Origin: Rhexocercosporidium sp. MPI-PUGE-AT-0058
Taxonomy: Eukaryota > Ascomycota > Leotiomycetes > Helotiales
Reading direction: 5' to 3'
Length of the DNA: 64,000 bases
Assembly: GCA_020746875.1 (NCBI GenBank)
Contig: JAGTJL010000039.1
Location: 1 to 64,000, forward strand
Below the pieces are notes generated by a model. The model saw only the letters and a program-made list of their open reading frames with translations, ran no database searches and was not told where the DNA came from. Positions 1 to 10,700 of the stretch are shown here, piece by piece; the first letter of the stretch is position 1; each line of letters opens with the position of its first letter. Position numbers and translations under genes: made by a program.

Positions 1-1796
1 TTCGCATCTAAGAAATCTGAGGGTTATTACTGTTTCAAGAGGGTTCGGCCCTGGGACTTGGAATTAGCAGGGACAAGACGTACCTTGTAGTTGAGAACCA
101 GATAAGAGAGCATCTTCTTGATGTTGAGGATGCCCACATACTTCCCAAGGCAAACACGCCTACCCGCCCCGAACTGTGACAAGGCAAAAGGTCTACGTCA
201 GCAGTCTCAATCACTATTCACTCGTAACGGGAGAGACACGTACAGTGAGAAGAGCCTGTTCGAGCTTCTTTTTATGTTCCTCCCCGTACTCGATCCACCT
301 TTCTGGTCGCCAGATCTCTGCGTCCAGCCCAAATGTCGCCCGATCGCGGTTCACGACATAGGGGTTCGCGCCGACCACCACCCCCTCTGGGAGATACTGA
401 CCTAAGACGATAACGCCCCCTTTCGGGACGACTCGTTCCAACGGCAGGGCGAAGGGGGGGTGGTGGCGTGCGCCCTCTAGGACGCAGGCGTCGAGGTAGG
501 GAAGATTGCGAATGTCCTTGTACGCGGGGAATACGCCCTGACTACTTGACGCGCTCAGCTCTTGATAGAGCTTGTCTAGAGTATGTGGGTTGGTGAGAAG
601 GTTGAACATGGTCGTCCGCATGATGCTCGCACTTGAGTCGGAGCCTGCCACCACATTCGAAAAAGTCCACGAGATTGGGGCCCTGTCAGGCGCCGATGCC
701 GTGTTAGTTTTACCTACATCTCTACACGCCTTCCGAGAGTTATGCAGTCTGGCTTACCATGATGGAATCCCGGGATCGGCCTCCTGTAGCTTTAGGAAGT
801 GACTAAGAAAATCTTCGGCTCCGTGTGCATCCTTCAATGCCTTCTCGTCTGCTTCCGTTACACCTGCTTTCCTATCCTCAAAGGCCTTGGCACAGAAGCC
901 GATGAGGTGGGTCGACGCCCTGTGGCCCAACAATCGCTGGACGGCGTCTCCAACAATATTCTTGCGCAAGATCTGGTCGAGCCACGGCACTTGGCTCATC
1001 TGGAAGAGGGTCAGAACCTTTGACATTACGCCGTAGCAGCGTGTCTAGCTGGGCTTACCGGGGCACTGGTCCGCATGAAGTCGTTGATAGCTGCGAGTAT
1101 CCCGTCGATGTCGCAACCTGCTTGGATGAAGCCGTATGCCCTCGAGAAAGTCATGGTACCAACTGAGTCGAAGGCGTAGAATTGCAGCCATTGGCCGAGG
1201 TCAAAGCCGTCAGGGCTACCAGCGAATCTTTGACGAACCTGCTTGTCAAAAGAGCGCAGAACCTCGTCGACCAAGGGTTCGTATGCCGCCACATTAACGT
1301 TGGCGTACAGAGGCGCAATAGGTCTCTTGAGGAGTTTGTGTCTCTTTTCGTCAATGGTATTGAAGACCAGGTGCTGCTGGCCCCGTCCGCGCGTATAGGG
1401 ACGGACGGCCGCATAGAAGTCTCCCTGATAGCTCGTCAGTCCCCTGTTGGCATCGACTGGATGACGATGAGCATGGAAAATAAGCATACCGACCTTTGGA
1501 AAACCGGGTTTGCTTGGATATACTACCGGTATGGCTTCCGGATTGCTGAACGATACCATGTTGGGAGCGATGCGCACCAACTCACCATACTTGTCGTGAT
1601 GGCGCTGGTGGATTAGATGGGCTTCCCCCGAGAGAACCCAGCGCATTCGCTCTAGTGAGGTCAGGCTGGCCAAGGGCGGTCCGGCAATATGCCGTAGACG
1701 CCACCAGGCGCGCCACGTCTTGATTATGAGATAAAGCCCGAGGGCGCATAGCAAGCCTATAACGACCCGAGTAATAGAGGAAAGACTTTGGCCCAT
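1..1796 (-). CDS. cytochrome P450 monooxygenase (3' end beyond window edge)
   Basis: Haem-thiolate monooxygenase, probably anchored in the ER membrane. I read exons on the minus strand at 1796-1494, 1424-1059, 999-758, 682-244 and 173-84, about 480 codons that stay in frame. The next acceptor may be near base 8, so the last exon probably lies outside. The N-terminus has a hydrophobic anchor followed by a Pro-rich hinge (AGPPLAS). Family motifs are present: I-helix AGSDSSAS, ExxR as EGAR, and the haem loop FGAGRRVCLG with its Cys ligand. The ATG at 1796 is chosen because it directly precedes the anchor; the frame is open further upstream to 2024 but that part looks like leader. The first intron (1493-1425) is 69 bases and in frame with a weak donor; removing it restores the usual PGFPKGDFYAAVRPY segment. 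It resembles the pisatin-demethylase-like group of fungal P450s. The substrate is unknown; a role in the local polyketide pathway is inferred. Confidence 0.88.
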
Positions 1797-2271
1797 TATA
1801 ATTATAATCAATAGTAGTAGTTGTGTAGCTATTACTGTTGGTAATACCGGTGGTGAGTACTCAAATAAGTATCGATACAATGCACTGGCTGGACAGGAAT
1901 CACTCATGAATTGCTGTACAATCTGTATGCGGGTATATCGGTTTGTTTGCGTATAGCCTTTCTCCATAAGGAGGAAAAGCTCACCTATATCCCTCTGCTG
2001 CCGGCCGCTGCCGGCCGAATACAACTACCGAGGTTGGGTGGCTTGAAATAGACTTCGGCTACCTACGCGAGTCGTTCCCCTGTTCGGTTCTAACAATAAC
2101 ACCGACACTTGCTACCCCTGCATAGTCCCTATGTTCCACTTTAGGGCCTCAACTAAAACAACTCCACTATCCAAAAGTAGATTTTCGTATACAGTACTCC
2201 GTACACCTATCAACCTTTAGCCACAGTACAAATTAGTATACGCAAGTTCATTACAGGATAATTAATTTACT
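1797..2271. other. upstream region of the P450 gene, no gene seen
   Basis: This stretch precedes the P450 start. It holds the 5' leader and promoter of that gene. I see no convincing coding frame, RNA gene or repeat here. Confidence 0.4.
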
Positions 2272-2496
2272 CTAACTCAATGTCCGATAAATCAAACTCG
2301 CTGTGAATACTTCCACCCCACCAACTACACTGATTCGCTCTATGCTACTCTGCATTGCTCTTACAGCCACTATAGCTGGGTCCTCCATAGAGTCCTCCTT
2401 ATAGAAGTAAATCGATGTCATACCGCACAGATAACCCCTTTCCCGTCGTGTTCCAGGTTCGTACTGATCAGTGTGTCCAGCATCAAGTCGAGCCAT
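2272..2496 (-). pseudogene. possible gene fragment of unknown origin
   Basis: An open frame of 74 codons on the minus strand has a protein-like composition, with stretches such as YEPGTRRERGYLCG and VVGGVEVFTASLIYRTLS. I do not recognise the family. It has no good start context and no partner exons that I can find on either side. It may be a remnant of a gene lost during rearrangement, or a chance frame. Confidence 0.25.
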
Positions 2497-2582
2497 TGCA
2501 AGGGCAGTGTTACGACCTAGGATCGCACCCCTGATATAGTCGAATAGCTGAATTGGTCTCCAACCAATTCATGTACCCTTTT

Positions 2583-2660
2583 GGGCCCGTTGGCCCGGTG
2601 GTAAAGCTATTCACCTACCGGTTGCAGGCATTCGAACCCCTGTCGTCACAGGCAGTAGAG
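2583..2660 (+). repeat. tRNA-related sequence, candidate SINE head
   Basis: The plus strand carries a good match to a Pol III A box (TGGCCCGGTGG, 2591-2601). A B-box-like block (GCATTCGAACCCC) follows at 2628-2640, at a spacing normal for a tRNA gene. The acceptor and T stems do not fold into a clean cloverleaf, so this is not called a functional tRNA. A tRNA-derived SINE or tRNA relic is the most economical reading. Confidence 0.4.
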
Positions 2661-2871
2661 GAGGCCTGTTTTAGCCCTAAATTGACGATATAGAGCTGCT
2701 CGGTCGGTGTCTTTGGTTAATTAGCCTTGTAGTTACATACAAATTAGTACTGTGGCGCGAGGGTAATGGGTGCACCGATCAAGAGTTGTTTTAGCTAAGT
2801 ATGGAGTTGTTTTAGCTGAGGCCCACTTTAGGTGCGAACAGTCTTTCAAACTCTTTGACTACAACAGTTTA

Positions 2872-3219
2872 CGGAGGTAACAGCCCATATGTTTTCCCCC
2901 CTGTTTTTTACGTAAAGCCCGCCCTAACCTAATTGGGTAACAAATTCAGTGAAGCTTTTGATACAGACTCGATTCTAGCTTTTCTAGTACTTTGTAAACT
3001 TCCCTTCAGCATCAATTACAGCTTGACAGGAATTCAGGGGGTATCTGGTAAAAAACGGAGGGCTCGATCACGAATGCGTTCATTCTAAAAGCATAGAATA
3101 CAGTAGTAAATGTGGTGAGAGAGCGTGTCTCGCGCATCAGCACATCATATGCTACCCAATTAGGTTAGGGCAGGCTTTACGTAAAAAACAGGGGGGAAAA
3201 CATATGGGCTGTACCTCCG
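2872..3219. mobile_element. MITE with 70-base terminal inverted repeats, TA target
   Basis: The first and last about 70 bases are near-perfect inverted repeats starting CGGAGGTA and sharing the block ACAGCCCATATG. A TA dinucleotide flanks each end (2870-2871 and 3220-3221), as expected for a Tc1/mariner-type insertion. The 348-base element codes for nothing and is presumably moved by a transposase encoded elsewhere. The two arms differ by only a few bases, so it looks young. Confidence 0.85.
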
Positions 3220-3221
3220 TA

Positions 3222-3534
3222 CGTGCTTTATACAATTAGCGCCCGGTCTTTACCGCATGACTGGTAGCTATCACACCCCTTTTTCTTCGGACCAGGCCGC
3301 TTCCTATTTGCAGCTAGGTTGAGAGCCCGGGTGGGCAAGGAAGGAACGATACTCAGTCGACGTGAGTACGAAGTAAGCCTTCGTGCCGAGGAGCAGGCCC
3401 GATCAGAGTCAGAGATCAAGGGGTTGTCTAAATCTAAAAAATCTAATTAAGGCGCAGTATCACTGCGGTCTCGGACACTCGATTAGGGTTCCCCACAGTA
3501 ATTCTCAGCCCACTACCACCACTGTTCTGTACTA
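3222..3534. other. spacer between two TA-flanked elements
   Basis: About 310 bases without a supported gene. The small open frame here on the minus strand has no recognisable content. Confidence 0.4.
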
Positions 3535-4501
3535 TCCCCTCGACTGCTGAGACATGGGCCGTACTAGTAGTGGTCCCTTGCGCAGCATAACAGCACAACT
3601 CCTATGCATTTTATACCCAATTTTATTAGTAATCTGCATTCTTGCTATGAAATTCGGCCCAGCACTGCCCCTCCTTGCAAAAATTAACCTTACAAAATAC
3701 ACAACCACCCCATACCCTATTAGCCCTTTTCCTTTTATCTACTACCTTTCCTATTACCTTATTACACTTTAATTTATATACACACCATACACAACCACTC
3801 CTAGGTCGTTTCTCCCAATAGTGTATACGTGGGAGATTAGAGCCAAATACTCTCTTGCCACCTAGCTCTACCTTCAAGCTTTACAACTGTGCTTTTGTAG
3901 AGTATTTAAAGAGCTTGCAATACAGCTCTGTTCGAAACTGTAGGTGAGGCATACTCTTCTTGCCTTCTGTGTGTAAAACATACAATCTGTACGCATTAAT
4001 ACAGGCCACTGTTACGGACATACCCAGGAGGGGTATCACGTGCGCCTCGACCTTGGGGCTCAGCAGCCTGAACGGCTGCAAGGGCCAGTACCAGGATAGG
4101 ATCACGGGGCTACAGAGTCACGTGATAAGGATCTAGATCACGGTAGACAATAGGTCACGTGATGGATCCCTGGATCCAAGGAGAACGAAGGTTCTATATA
4201 AAACTGGCACGTCTGCCATTAGATAGGAGCTTCGTGCTCAACTGAAAATAGTATCTCAACCATACTAGTCATTGTCTATCCCACCGTACGTGATACACCT
4301 ACTTCTCGATCATTGAGATCAACACAACCCACCGTATCTACACCGAGTAAATACACGGTGACAGCCACATCAATCAACTAATAAAACAATGGCCACCAAT
4401 TGTAGGAATGCAGATTACTAATAAAATTGGATAGGAGTTGTGCTGTTATGCTGCGCAAGGGACCCCTACTAGTACGGCCCATGTCTCAGCAGTCGAGGGG
4501 A
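3535..4501. mobile_element. non-autonomous Tc1/mariner-like element with about 100-base inverted repeats
   Basis: The ends begin TCCCCTCGACTGCTGAGAC and run as inverted repeats for about 100 bases, with a few mismatches and one small insertion. TA lies at both borders (3533-3534 and 4502-4503). No transposase frame is left. The interior contains a solo LTR (4010-4363), so the element was hit after it landed. Confidence 0.85.
4010..4363 (-). mobile_element. solo LTR, family 1 (354 bp)
   Basis: The top strand starts TGTTACGGACATACC and ends ACGGTGACA. The 5-base direct repeat GCCAC flanks it at 4005-4009 and 4364-4368, proving an LTR-element insertion now reduced to one LTR. It contains a TATATAAA-type promoter box near 4195. 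A diverged RIP-mutated copy of the same LTR lies at 18110-20451. Confidence 0.9.
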
Positions 4502-4503
4502 TA

Positions 4504-5799
4504 ACCCCCCTGTTTAATTCCCAATACCCCACATATTTTGCCACTATTCCCAGCTGTATTATAAGTAATATTTGCCTAATTTTTAAGATGATTTTTTAGA
4601 CTTTTTAATATTTTGTAGGACCTCCTCGAGCGTCAATAACAGCCTAACATCTTGACCACCATGAATTAATAGACTCTCAATAAATGACTCCGGAACTGCC
4701 TCCCATGGGGGGACGAAGACTCAACACCTGTACGTGGTGTCCCCTACGAACCTCCAGCTCTTATTTCACGACGATAGGCACTGCCTCACTGTGTTTAAGA
4801 GTCTGCAGAGCCTAGATTGAGTCACACAACACCCTCAACGTGCGCACGACGAGGAATTCGCACCCGAATCAGAGTCTTCACCCCACTCTACAATATACAA
4901 CAACACCTGGCTTTTGGATGTAAGGGAAGGATAGATACTGGAACGAAACAGAACACGATAGGTACGGAGGCCCCGGTTAGAATTCAACATCTCCTATCTA
5001 CAGCATACGACAAGCCTGCTGCCCTCCAAAGTACGAATCCTTCGCCTCTTCTACTCGCAAGACGACTCCCAGCACCACATTGTTGTTCTATTCTTGAACT
5101 TCGCCCCTTTTACTAGCCATGGAGGGCCATTCCATTCGATGAGTTAATGGTATCCCAAGCCCTTTACGGAAATGGATGGCTAGGCTAGCCCACTTATTTC
5201 ATTCACATCAACAAACCAAGACTTTTCTAACATTTTATCACGACTTCCAACTAGGCTCTGCGGACATACTTGGAAGGAGGAGGTAGAAGGAGGCTAGGAA
5301 GGGGAGGAGATGGTCCTTAGGTATACACAAGTACCACGCCTGGAACTGGACGGCCTTCCCTTGGGAAGCCCCGCACCCAGCGGTTTTTATTAAGTTTTCC
5401 CCGTGTTGCAACACCCGCAAATGGCTGGCGTTTGGCTAGTTGGATTTCAGTCACAAAGACAGGCTAGGGCTGGATAACTAAGTGTTGTGTGAATACTACT
5501 TGTGGGGTATTACCTTAGAGGGAATGATGATAAGGGGAATGGCTTTGAGAGAGGTGTTCTACCTAAGGGCAGACACTCTTGGCTCAAGGGTAGAGGCCCA
5601 CAGTGCTATGTAGTTTTTAACTCAGAAAGCACTTTAATATAAAAAAAAAAAAAAAACTGCCTCCCATGCTGCAGGTATAATACGACGTAACTCAGGAACA
5701 GCGTAAATCTTCCGTATATATTATAGGTAAATAGGGGTGGAACCTTCTCGCAAAATATGTGGGGTATTGGGAATTAAACAGGGGGGGGGGGGGGGGGGT
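4504..5799. mobile_element. second TA-flanked inverted-repeat element, abutting the first
   Basis: The left end starts ACCCCCCTGTTTAATTCCC and the right end is its inverted copy, about 38 bases long. In the right arm the C/G tract has grown to 18 G (5781-5798). TA sits at 4502-4503 and 5800-5801. The left TA is shared with the right border of the neighbouring element, so one inserted at the target duplication of the other. About 950 bases of the interior are a later retroposed insert. Confidence 0.8.
4694..5668 (+). mobile_element. retroposed insert with poly(A) tail and 14-bp target duplication
   Basis: The 14-base sequence AACTGCCTCCCATG occurs at 4694-4707 and again at 5655-5668. Between the copies lie about 947 bases that end in a run of A (5641-5656). 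This is the signature of target-primed reverse transcription of a polyadenylated RNA by LINE machinery. The body has no long open frame and I do not recognise it. It could be a SINE-like element, a truncated LINE 3' end or a copy of a host transcript. Confidence 0.8.
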
Positions 5800-5801
5800 T
5801 A

Positions 5802-6071
5802 TAGTAATACTATAGCTAAGAACTGATGATACCTAAATAGATTAGAGATAACTGGTAGGGATTAACCCTTGCTAGTGCTGTAACAACACTTAAGGCGCAT
5901 CTGACCACTTTCGCCAGCCTCATCATTTCCGATAATTCTCCCTCCCTACAATCATCTGACAACATCTATCATAGAACGAACTGTGCTTTACCCCGTTTCT
6001 CTCATCTTGTGCTATATACTCGAACAAATCTTTCACATTACTTACAGCTTAGTACCCTAACTGGAGCCACC
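5802..6071 (+). promoter_or_regulatory. upstream region of the dioxygenase gene
   Basis: Non-coding sequence between a transposon end and the dioxygenase start. A TATA-like CTATATACTC lies near 6010, 60 bases before the ATG. The ATG at 6072 sits in a good context (GCCACCATGG). Confidence 0.4.
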
Positions 6072-7257
6072 ATGGGGTCGAATGCTATGTACACAAAGCT
6101 GGAGAAGACGGGACGTCTGGACAAGACGTTTCCTTACGAAGATATAACACCCGTCATCGGCCGCGAGTACAGCCAGATCAACATTGTTCATGACTTGCTA
6201 GAGGCCCCAGACGCCGACGACCTGCTGCGGGACCTCGGGATCACCAGTAAGTGAGCCCCACCGCCCGTCCTCGAGAACAACATGCAGCACGAATACTGAG
6301 CTTCGCAGTCTCGGAGCGTTGCGTTGTCTTCTTCCGCGCGCAGGACAATCTAAGTCAAGACGCACAGAAGGCGTTGATACAGCGCATAGGCGAGCTGACG
6401 GGCAAGCCGGCGTCGTCGGGGCTACATGTGCACCCCGTCATGAACGACGCCAGCACGGGTGACGCAGAGATCTCGCGCATCGACTCGCGGACGCTCAAGA
6501 CGCTGTATCGTCCCAACGGCAGCGCCGTCTCCGCGCCCCCCTGGCACAGCGACAGTCCATTTGAGGTCGACACGCCGGGCTACACGTCGCTGCGGCTGGT
6601 TGAGCTGCCATCTAACGGCGGCGACACACTGTGGGCGTCGGGCTACGATCTCTACGACCGCTTCTCGCCGGCGTACCGCCGCTTTCTCGAGGGGCTGAGC
6701 GTCACCTACATCGGCGAGGCCTTTCTCCAGGCGGTGCGCGAGCATCACAAAATCATGGAGGGCCCCCGTGGCAGCCCTAATAATGTTGGCCGGCACCTCA
6801 CTGCTGTCCATCCCATTGTGCGCACAAATCCCGTCACGGGCTGGAAGAGCGTCTATGCAGTCGGCAACTGTGCCAAGTACGTTAATGAGCTATCGCCAAA
6901 AGAGAGCGACTCGGTGCTGCAGATGCTCCGCGGGACCCTGTTAGAGAACCATGACCTCACGGTGCGCTTCAAGTGGCGAAACAAGAATGACATAGGTCAG
7001 TGGTGCCATTGGCCGTGCTCTGTGCCCCTTATCAGAGACCCCTACCCATTACTCGGGTTACACGCATTGAGGCTAATACGAGACACTGATAAACAGCGAT
7101 CTGGGACAACCGCTGTGTCTTTCACAGCGGCACCGGCGACTACGCCGGCTTGGGTGACCGTGCCGGAGTCCGCGCTGTCGGCATCCATGAGGCACCGTAC
7201 CTGGATCCTAACAGCACGTCCAAAGCCGAATATCTGCAAAGTGGGCAGCAGACCTGA
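6072..7257 (+). CDS. TauD/TfdA-type Fe(II)/2-oxoglutarate dioxygenase
   Basis: Three exons (6072-6246, 6309-6995, 7097-7257) give 340 codons, full length for the family. The introns have donors GTAAGT and GTCAGT and acceptors CGCAG and AACAG, and the frame is kept. The product oxidises a substrate with O2 and 2-oxoglutarate on a mononuclear iron. The iron triad is visible: HxD as WHSDSPFE, and the distal His in CVFHSGTGDY with the Arg cluster GDRAGVR after it. Typical family stretches include GGDTLWASGYDLYDR and HPIVRTNPVTGWKS. It starts inside a transposon-rich stretch and ends 177 bases before a Copia LTR, so its terminator region may have been altered. The substrate is unknown: fungal relatives are annotated as sulfonate, taurine or secondary-metabolite dioxygenases. 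The gene appears intact. Confidence 0.93.
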
Positions 7258-7688
7258 GCAGGTGTTGTCACGCCTACTCCGGAGTAGCCGTGTTATGTCG
7301 CTATAAACTTTATCTAGGAGGGTGACCCGGCTCTACTGTATGAAGGTGGAGCAATGGGCGGAGTATTGTAGCATTGAAATATAACAGGTTGAAATTATCC
7401 TGCTTAAAGAAGACTTAATAAAGGGTATTGCTATTGTTGGTTTTACAGGTGGATAACTTGGGATAAATGTGTTTCTGGGAAATGAGGCGCTCTATTGTGG
7501 CGCAGCACTGTGCGCATAATATATTGAGAAAACTTTATAGACTAGCAGACACACACACAATCATCAAGAACATCATCAATCTTCTCGTGCCCACACACAT
7601 CCATTTGCGCGTGCAACTTCGCCCAACAATCCAACAATTAACAGTCGGAGTGGTCAATACCTATTAGGAAGACCAGTAACTGCCTTTG

Positions 7689-7738
7689 CGTCAAATTATA
7701 CGTCAAATTACACGTCAAATTGCACGTCAACACGTCAA
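7689..7738 (+). repeat. short tandem repeat in Copia leader
   Basis: Four imperfect copies of a 13-14 base unit (ACGTCAAATT plus spacer) lie between the 5' LTR and gag. Probably replication slippage. Confidence 0.7.
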
Positions 7739-7771
7739 CAGAGTCGAATTTCACGCCAAAAACAAGCAAAA

Positions 7772-10700
7772 ATGGCCTCCTCATCGACCACCTCTTCGTC
7801 AAAGAAGATTCAACTCACGACCATCCATCAATGGGAAGACTGGTCCGAAATGTTCGAACGAAAGGCCATTATTCTACGAATTTGGAGCTTAATTCGACCT
7901 GGCTCGAACGAGGAATTCCCTGAGAGACCAGTTCAACCAGCCTTTAAAGATGTGGACGACGCGATTCAGGAACTTGCAAGTCTTATTGTTGACACAGTGA
8001 GCCCGGATTTACAGCGAGTCAATTGCTCTAGCGACGAGAATCTACGAGAATGGTACTCGAACTTGGAGAAGACGTGTGGAGAGTCAAAGACTCAGAAGAA
8101 GGAGAAAGCCATTCGCAAATACAAGGACCTGGTGGACTCCCGCCAGAAGAATCGATTCAAAAGGACGTTCCAGTTGCGAAAAGCCCGGCCTACTGGTTCA
8201 ACGACTTGATGGCGATTCTAACCCCTTGTGACGAATCATACTTGAATGCCTACAAGGTCACAGCACGATCGAAGCTCGAAGACGAAACAATCGAGTATCG
8301 AGAAGTCAGCAGGGACCTCAAATGGCACTTCGCGCAAAAGAATCCCCAGACGAAACGAGTAGCCAAAGGAACGTTTGGACCGACATTCGCAGACGAGAGC
8401 GATATCGAAGAAATCGAACCCCAACCACAAGCATCTTCCTCATCCTTAGCGAATATCGCGTCAAAGGACAAGCCAAAGAGACCCCGAAAGGAGACCGTCT
8501 CGAACAACCAAGGAGGCCCAAAGCGAACAAAACAAGGAACACAGACGAAAAAGACCTGTAAGGCCTGTGAGGGATGGCATGAGACAAAGGACTGTTTCTA
8601 TATCTTCGCAGAGAGAGCAGGAGAGAGATGGAGACCAAACAAGATCATGCAAGAAGGAATCAGGCTGAAAATCGCAAACGACAAGAACCTTGAAAATCTG
8701 ATCAAGCAATTGAAGGAGAACAAGGCAAAAACCCCAGCCCCATCGACTGACGATTGACTAGATCGGCCTATTGGTACTGGAGCAGTTGCATTCTTTGTAG
8801 CTAGTTTCAGTGCGGTAGGCTACCCTCTTCGGCATTCAGCCCTCCTCGACTCAGGAAGTACGATCCATATCTTCAACGATATTGCACGATTCTCGGACTT
8901 CCGTACCTCATCCCCTGGCGATTTTGTATGGGCAGGCGACAGCAAGGTCGCGATAATTGGGTATGGAACAATAGACGTGGTGGTACAAGGGCAGAGAGGA
9001 AGAGAGGAAGTGCTTCGACTCAAGGATGTCGCGTTCTACGAGAACTTCGCATGCAATCTGGTCTCATTACAACTCCTACGCTCACAGGGCTATTGGTGGG
9101 ATCAAAGACCTGGCCATGACGAGCTTCGAAGAGCAGACAATTTATTGATCTGTAAATTGGAGACGAAATACGATCAAACGGTCCTTGAATATATCCCCGA
9201 AGAGACTCACAAACAAGCCTTGTTTATACGACGACGACAATACAATTCTTGGACACGACGGCGACCAATTGCAAAGACCGCACAACTCTGGCATCTACGA
9301 ACAGGTCACCCTGGCCCTCAAGTTATCGAACACTTGGTCAATAGCACAAAAGGAGTACGAATCAGAGGACCAACAACACCAATTCTGACAACTGATTGTG
9401 ATGGCTGTGGACAAGGCAAATCCCGCCGGCAGGTCAGCCGAGAACCTCGAGAGCATGACGAAGGAGTAGGAAGAAGACTTGCGATTGATTTCCATGACTT
9501 TGAAAGGGACAGCGAGGGCTATTCATCAGTTATGTTGGTTACTTGCCGTTGGTCTATGCTAATGTGGGATTTCTACCTCAAGGACAGACGTGCCGTGACA
9601 ATTATCGAAGCCCTCGAACAACTATTCGTTATACTCAAGACAAGATACAAGATCGAACCAGCCTTCATCGAATCGGACAATGAAATGGGGGACCAAAAGC
9701 CAAAGGTTCGAGATTGGATAGAGTCAAGAGGAATTCGGCTTGAGCCTTCAGCGGCATATACACAGGCACAGAATGGAGGCGCAGAAGCCTTGGGGAGTGT
9801 GGTCAAAGAGAAAGCAAGAACAATGAGATCTTTCGCAAAAATTGCCTCACGACCTTTGGCATGAGATCGTCAAAACAGCGGTCTATCTGCTCAATCGAAC
9901 GCCGAAGTATGGTATCAATTGGAAAACACCACACGACCGGTTCTATACAGCAGTGAAGATTGAGAGGGGAATTGTCACAACGTCCGAACAGCCAGAACTA
10001 GGCCATCTTCGCGCCTATGGCTGTAAAGCATACACCATGACGACAGACGCAATGAAGAAGTCGAATAGGCTCAAAAGGCTGAAACCAAAAGCATGGATTG
10101 GCTTCCTAGTTGGCTACAGCTCGACAAACATATACCGAATCTGGAACCCACAGACAAACAGGATCGTTGCTACACGAGATGTGGTGTTCAATGAGGGTGA
10201 ATTCTTCCATGGCGATCTTCAAAGACTTCAACAAGAACTCCGAGATGATCTGGCAGACCTCTCAACTCAAGAGATTGCTGAGATTCTCAGTCATATCGAA
10301 ATTGATGAAACAATAGTTGGAAAGCAGCAGACTGGACAAGCGCAAGACGATATGGTTGTTGGTTTAGTTGGTAGTTTGGAGGGAATAGAACAACAAGTTC
10401 TAGGACAACAAGTCCGGGCTGACAAAGTACGAAAAGGGACGCCTCTGACTACTCAGCCTACCCCTACTACTACCATTAAGACTTCTCCAGCTGCACTTCT
10501 GAGCTCAGTACTGAGAACAGATAGTGTTCTCTCGAGCTCGCACAATGACTCGAGGGGTTCTACATCACCCGCTACTCCACAAGTTGTATGGGAAGCTGCA
10601 TTCTTAGCTGGCCAATACGCCGCACCGGTATGTCAAACTCAGAGTGGAAAAATTGTTGACAAAGCCAAGTTGATTCGATACTTGCGAACTTCCAAAACGA

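Noticed and set aside
1182..1616. 144-codon plus-strand open frame
   Set aside because: Antisense shadow of P450 exons and spans an intron of that gene.
1026..2024. Start of the P450 at 2024
   Set aside because: The extra 76 residues before the membrane anchor are not family-like; the ATG at 1796 directly precedes the anchor.
2583..2660. Functional tRNA gene
   Set aside because: A and B boxes are present but acceptor and T stems do not pair properly.
7689..7738. CRISPR-like array
   Set aside because: Four abutting short tandem units without unique spacers in a fungal retrotransposon leader.
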